From assembly GCA_023247595.1 (NCBI GenBank), contig JAHFGF010000073.1, positions 1 through 8,073 of the forward strand: a DNA stretch of 8,073 nucleotides. The letters are read 5' to 3'. Below are positions 5,171 to 8,073 of this stretch, piece after piece. Source of the stretch: Candidatus Omnitrophota bacterium. Lineage in GTDB: Bacteria > Omnitrophota > Koll11 > Zapsychrales > Fredricksoniimonadaceae. Each line of letters starts with the position of its first letter. Position 1 is the first letter of the stretch. The notes under the pieces were generated by a model. That model ran no database searches and was not told the origin of the DNA. It saw only the letters and a list, made by a program, of their open reading frames with translations. The position numbers and the translations under genes were made by a program.

Positions 5171-7171
5171 TTATTTACTTCTTAAAATCTCCTCAACCTT
5201 TTGCCGCGCTTGTTCATCACTGGGGTCAAGCTTTACGGCCTGCTGAAAATTCTTGAGAGCTTCATCTAACTTTCCCAGCACGAGAAAACAGTAGGCCTGG
5301 TTTTTACAGATCATGGCGTTTTCAGAAACACTGCGAGCCCGGGTAAAATCTTCGAGCGCCAAATCATAGCGCCCTTTTTGAAAATAGACCGCTCCCCTGT
5401 TAACCAACGCGCCGTATTCGTACGGCGCTATTTTCAAAACCTTATTAAATTCGTCGAGCGAATCATCCACGCGGCCCTGCCGCATCCATAAACTCCCCCG
5501 CATTAAATAGGCATCTGGCTGGTACGGCTTAAGACGGATTGCCTGTTCCAAATCCTGAAGCGCGGCAGGGTCATTGCCTTTATCGATAAAAATTTTCGCT
5601 CGCGCGGTAAAAACTGAAAAATATTGCGCATCAATGGCAATGGCTTTACCCAGATCATCCAGCGCTTCTTGATCACGGCCAAGATCATGATACAAAATTC
5701 CCCGGTTGAGAAGCGAGATAGGGTCATCCGGCTTAATTGCGATGGCTTTACTTAAAAGCCGTATCGCGTCGTCATGCCTTTTCAAATTTCCGTAAACCCT
5801 GCCCAAATTCGCATTAACGCGCGCCTTGTTCGGAGATTTTTTATAAACATCTTCCCAAAGCGTTAATTCACTCCTCCAAACCTGATTGCGGTTAAATGCC
5901 GCGACAGCCAAAACAGCTACGCAACACGCTAAAAAACAAACAACCCTGATTCGTTGTTTCAAAACAAAAGGAAGAAACGCGGCCGCGGCGATAAAAAAAC
6001 CGAATGAGATCAAATAAATTTTATGTTCAAAAATAGCGTTCTGGCGCGGGACAAAATTAATAGAAAATGTGACGAGCATCCAGGCAAGTCCAAACGCGAT
6101 CACAGGAACCTGCTGTTTGAATCGGACAATGGTAAAGAGCATCAACGAAATAATAACCGCGCCTGCCAACGTCGAAGGCGGGTTTAAAATTCCTGCTGAC
6201 ATGGGAAAATCAAAGTCCAAATTCTGTCCGGCCGGAACAAACAACAATCGAAGAAAGGTTAAAAAAACCCGCGTTTGGGTCAATACATACGTTCGCAACG
6301 TAAAGACATCTCCGTCGTGGGACGCGGATGGAATGGATAAAGAAAAAACACTCCAATCGCCATGCACCAAAAACATAAAGAGAAAACCCAACGCAATTGT
6401 GATGCCCGCCAGAATGATGTACAGCCAAACGCGATTCCCGTTTATTTGAACTCCTTTTTGATTCTGAGAATTCATCGCGCATCTTTTATACGGTCCCACC
6501 AAGATCCATTCCGCTACTAAAATCATGACCGGAATTGTCACGGCCACTTCTTTGGTCATCATGCCAAGAAGCGTTGATAATGCTGACAGCAAAAAGAAAG
6601 TCACTTGTCTCATCGACGCTGATTCAGTCCGTGCCCGCAGATAACAATAAACCGCGCCTAAATAAAACACGGTCGCAATCGACTCGAACCTCTGGGTTAT
6701 ATAAGTAACCGCCTGAGTATGGCAGGGGTGAACAAGAAAAAGCAATGCGATCAAATACGGCAGATCCCGGGACAGTTCTTCAGATAAAAAATCTTTCTTG
6801 TTCCTAGTCGAGATTGCCTTTGCGATTTCAAAACATTTCGATGCCGTCGCCCACACCATCCCAACGGCTATCCAATGAATGCACAAATTCACAATGTGAT
6901 AACCCTGCGGATGCAGCTGGCCAAAAAAATAATTCAAGGAAAAGGAAAACATCCCAATCATGCGGGTCGCTGGAAATGAGTTCCATATCGTCGTTACGCT
7001 GGTGAGGTCTTTGATATAGGAGTTCGTGACAATGAAGAGATGATCATCAAAAACAAAATCGCACCCAAACGTCTGGGCATACACCGCCAGCCCAAGCAGA
7101 ATAATAACCAGCCAGCGTATGGGGTAATAATACCGGGATGTGTGGTCTGTCAAAACGCGAGTTAAAAACAT
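5171..7171 (-). CDS. TMTC-like polytopic membrane protein with C-terminal TPR repeats (putative GT-C glycosyltransferase)
   Basis: The product has 666 residues. Residues 1-425 carry about ten hydrophobic segments. Residues 446-655 form six consecutive 34-residue tetratricopeptide repeats (for example ALLNRG-type and LDDLGKAIAID patterns). The membrane half has marks of the TMTC / GT-C glycosyltransferase group: an acidic FVFDDH motif at 39-44 after the first membrane helix, HPCHTQAVTYITQR at 148-161, VPAGQNLDFDFP near 312-323 and FEHKIYL at 381-387. In eukaryotic TMTC proteins this architecture O-mannosylates proteins; for bacterial relatives the substrate is largely unknown. The DD pair is the likely catalytic or metal site. 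The ATG at 7171 lacks a clear Shine-Dalgarno sequence, but the only upstream codons in frame before the TGA at 7235 offer no better start. The membrane and TPR calls are firm; enzymatic activity is inferred. Confidence 0.85.
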   Translation of the reverse strand: MFLTRVLTDHTSRYYYPIRWLVIILLGLAVYAQTFGCDFVFDDHLFIVTNSYIKDLTSVTTIWNSFPATRMIGMFSFSLNYFFGQLHPQGYHIVNLCIHWIAVGMVWATASKCFEIAKAISTRNKKDFLSEELSRDLPYLIALLFLVHPCHTQAVTYITQRFESIATVFYLGAVYCYLRARTESASMRQVTFFLLSALSTLLGMMTKEVAVTIPVMILVAEWILVGPYKRCAMNSQNQKGVQINGNRVWLYIILAGITIALGFLFMFLVHGDWSVFSLSIPSASHDGDVFTLRTYVLTQTRVFLTFLRLLFVPAGQNLDFDFPMSAGILNPPSTLAGAVIISLMLFTIVRFKQQVPVIAFGLAWMLVTFSINFVPRQNAIFEHKIYLISFGFFIAAAAFLPFVLKQRIRVVCFLACCVAVLAVAAFNRNQVWRSELTLWEDVYKKSPNKARVNANLGRVYGNLKRHDDAIRLLSKAIAIKPDDPISLLNRGILYHDLGRDQEALDDLGKAIAIDAQYFSVFTARAKIFIDKGNDPAALQDLEQAIRLKPYQPDAYLMRGSLWMRQGRVDDSLDEFNKVLKIAPYEYGALVNRGAVYFQKGRYDLALEDFTRARSVSENAMICKNQAYCFLVLGKLDEALKNFQQAVKLDPSDEQARQKVEEILRSK

Positions 7172-7234
7172 TGTCTGATCATTCAGGAGCTTTCTCTTCG
7201 GAAAATTCCCATGAGAGCAATCAAGCCCAAAAAA

Positions 7235-7482
7235 TCATGGAACATTGTTACCGCTTAAATCCGCGCTCCATAGAAAAAGCCTTTGCTGAAGCTTCGCGAT
7301 TTCCTCAGGACTCAGCAGCCGGCGCATCAATTCTTCGTTGCCGTAAGTTTGCAGATATCCGTCGATATACCGCAGGCCAAAAACATATTCACCGATTGTT
7401 TCCCGGCACTTTAAAGCCGCTATTGAAAGAATAAAATAATGAATCGTTTTCGAAAATTAATCATAGTTTCGCGTAACTTCAT
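7235..7482 (-). pseudogene. Small gene upstream of the TPR gene, apparently split by a frameshift
   Basis: An ATG at 7482 opens a 20-codon frame (MKLRETMINFRKRFIILFFQ) that reads like a basic-plus-hydrophobic N-terminus and stops at TAG 7420-7422. In the -1 frame an open stretch from 7456 down to the TGA at 7235 encodes about 65 convincing residues (parts: LKCRETIGEYVFGL, DGYLQTYGNEELMRRLL, SPEEIAKLQQRLFLW) but has no ATG, GTG or TTG before the internal Met. Joining the two frames in the T-rich stretch near 7425-7440 would give a protein of about 80 residues. Explanations are a one-base indel (pseudogene or sequence error), programmed slippage, or start at a rare codon such as ATT. I do not recognise the family. 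It ends 63 bases before the TPR gene and is probably cotranscribed with it. Confidence 0.5.
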
Positions 7483-7510
7483 TTCAATCAAGCGCCATAG
7501 GATTGCGTTT

Positions 7511-7539
7511 ATTCTATTTCAAATAAAAATTATCAGCAA
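7511..7539 (-). promoter_or_regulatory. Candidate promoter for the small gene and TPR gene
   Basis: On the minus strand TTGCTG (7539-7534) is followed after 17 bases by TAGAAT (7516-7511). It lies about 30 bases upstream of the ATG at 7482 in an AT-rich divergent region. Both boxes deviate from consensus. Confidence 0.35.
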
Positions 7540-7558
7540 TTTATTTACTCAAATAAGA

Positions 7559-7564
7559 TATAAT
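7559..7564 (+). promoter_or_regulatory. -10 box of the zinc-ribbon gene
   Basis: A perfect TATAAT lies 24 bases before the GGAGG and 34 bases before the TTG start. No recognisable -35 box stands 16-18 bases upstream, so the assignment is tentative. Confidence 0.4.
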
Positions 7565-7588
7565 CAACAATCAAAACTTAACAATACT

Positions 7589-7593
7589 GGAGG
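7589..7593 (+). promoter_or_regulatory. Ribosome binding site that decides a TTG start
   Basis: GGAGG stands five bases before TTG 7599-7601. The TGA that overlaps it is in another frame. No ATG occurs in this frame before the first CxxC, so the strong Shine-Dalgarno sequence supports initiation at TTG. Confidence 0.75.
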
Positions 7594-7598
7594 TTACT

Positions 7599-7784
7599 TT
7601 GAGTGAACGGGGCATCAGTTTTACGGATACGTGTTCGCTGTGCGGCGAGAAATATAAAGTTCAGGAAGTCAACACCGGTCCGTGGAGCTGGAAGGAACAG
7701 GACGTTGAGTGCCCCTACTGTAAAAAGGTCCGTTCCAAGAAAACTTCCGGCGATTTTAAAACATTTAAGATCGAAGAAACCTAA
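7599..7784 (+). CDS. Small zinc-ribbon protein (hypothetical)
   Basis: The product has 61 residues. Cys12-x2-Cys15 (CSLC) and Cys38-x2-Cys41 (CPYC) are spaced as the two knuckles of a zinc ribbon. Between them is a short loop with two Trp residues (GPWSWKEQDVE), and the C-terminus is Lys-rich. Such minimal ribbons bind one zinc ion and may contact nucleic acid or a partner protein; no specific family is recognised. The gene starts at TTG behind a strong GGAGG. It is transcribed divergently from the small gene/TPR unit and converges on the SGNH-like gene with only 22 bases between their stops. It has no signal peptide or membrane segment, so it is cytoplasmic. Confidence 0.75.
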   Translation: MSERGISFTDTCSLCGEKYKVQEVNTGPWSWKEQDVECPYCKKVRSKKTSGDFKTFKIEET

Positions 7785-7806
7785 CGCCTCCTCATCAAAC
7801 CCATCA

Positions 7807-8073
7807 TCACAAATTATTTTCCATGTTCTTATCCAGCCAAGAAATTAACTGCTCAGCATAGCGCACCCCTGCCTCATCTTTGACATGAACAGAATCTTTG
7901 TAATCCTCGGCGGTAAAAACAGGCGTCTGGGAACGGGGAATGAATGTGACATTATCCAGTTCACGGTCCAGACGTTCCAACGCTCCCCGTACTTTAAGAT
8001 TTAACGCCAGTGTTTTAGATGTATATGCCGCCGGATGATACTGGCCTTCCACGATGATGACCTTCTGTCCCTT
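7807..8073 (-). CDS. C-terminal end of an SGNH-hydrolase-like protein (5' end outside window)
   Basis: The frame is open from the right edge to the TAA at 7807, giving 88 residues plus the stop; the N-terminal part lies outside. The fragment starts with a hydrophobic strand followed by a turn (KVIIVEGQYHP). Near its end it has DYKDSVHVKDEAGVRYAEQL, where Asp-Ser-Val-His fits the DxxH catalytic block of SGNH/GDSL hydrolases and is followed by the usual helix (AEQLISWL). The order strand, charged helix, DxxH, helix matches the C-terminal third of envelope-type SGNH proteins such as those paired with MBOAT acyltransferases. That role is inference, because the Ser, Gly and Asn blocks are not visible. 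The GTG at 8052 is probably an internal Val, not the start. Confidence 0.65.
   Translation of the reverse strand, partial: KGQKVIIVEGQYHPAAYTSKTLALNLKVRGALERLDRELDNVTFIPRSQTPVFTAEDYKDSVHVKDEAGVRYAEQLISWLDKNMENNL

Larger units (their letters stand above)
7172..7598. other. Divergent intergenic region with small broken gene
   Basis: Apart from the frameshifted small gene (7235-7482), this stretch holds a 63-base spacer before the TPR gene and an AT-rich divergent promoter region (about 7483-7598). I see no RNA gene, strong hairpin or terminator in it. Confidence 0.6.

Noticed and set aside
7138..7434. Plus-strand frame of 98 codons
   Set aside because: It is antisense to the small broken gene and to the start of the TPR gene, with no ribosome binding site and shadow-like composition.
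7603..7848. Plus-strand frame of 81 codons overlapping the zinc-ribbon gene
   Set aside because: It is out of phase with the CxxC-containing frame, which has the better placed GGAGG; its product is Arg/Ser-rich and featureless.
7807..8052. Complete 81-residue gene starting at GTG 8052
   Set aside because: The frame stays open to the window edge and the residues upstream of the GTG continue a hydrophobic strand, so the gene is a C-terminal fragment.

Overview
The window most resembles a member of the candidate phylum Omnitrophota, or a related deep-branching Gram-negative lineage. This is inference from gene style, not from a marker gene. The evidence is a very long membrane-targeted protein that opens with a C39-like cysteine-peptidase fold, a bacterial TMTC-like glycosyltransferase/TPR protein, and scattered palindromic intergenic elements. 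No rRNA, tRNA or CRISPR array is visible.

Layout. (1) Positions 1-4268, minus strand: one uninterrupted reading frame of at least 1422 codons. It starts at 4268 and runs off the left edge with no stop. Its product has a hydrophilic N-terminus, a signal/anchor segment, a C39-like domain with Cys189, His274 and an Asp near 290, several hydrophobic stretches, three tandem 54-residue charged repeats, and an Ala/Pro/Glu-rich linker. Most other open frames in this interval are shadows of this gene. (2) Positions 4269-5170: about 900 bases without a gene. Next to the large gene lies a good promoter. Further out are a REP-like palindromic element, a cluster of TGGACA hexamers, a GGACACAATAC inverted repeat ending in a duplicated T-rich 15-mer, and a 118-base imperfect palindrome. 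(3) Positions 5171-7171, minus strand: a complete 666-residue polytopic membrane protein with six C-terminal TPRs, resembling the TMTC/GT-C class. (4) Positions 7235-7482, minus strand: a small, probably frameshifted gene just upstream of the TPR gene and in the same presumed transcript. (5) Positions 7599-7784, plus strand: a 61-residue zinc-ribbon protein that starts at TTG behind a strong GGAGG. (6) Positions 7807-8073, minus strand: the C-terminal end of a protein with an SGNH-hydrolase-like DxxH block, cut by the right edge.

How the genes might work together. The large protein and the TMTC-like protein are both membrane or envelope proteins encoded on the same strand. They are separated by a repeat-filled 900-base gap, and the large gene has its own promoter, so an operon is unlikely. 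A functional link, for example glycosylation of the large surface protein, is only a hypothesis. The most unusual items are the large C39-headed protein with its exact 162-base tandem repeats, the mosaic of palindromes in the gap, and the broken small gene upstream of the TPR gene.
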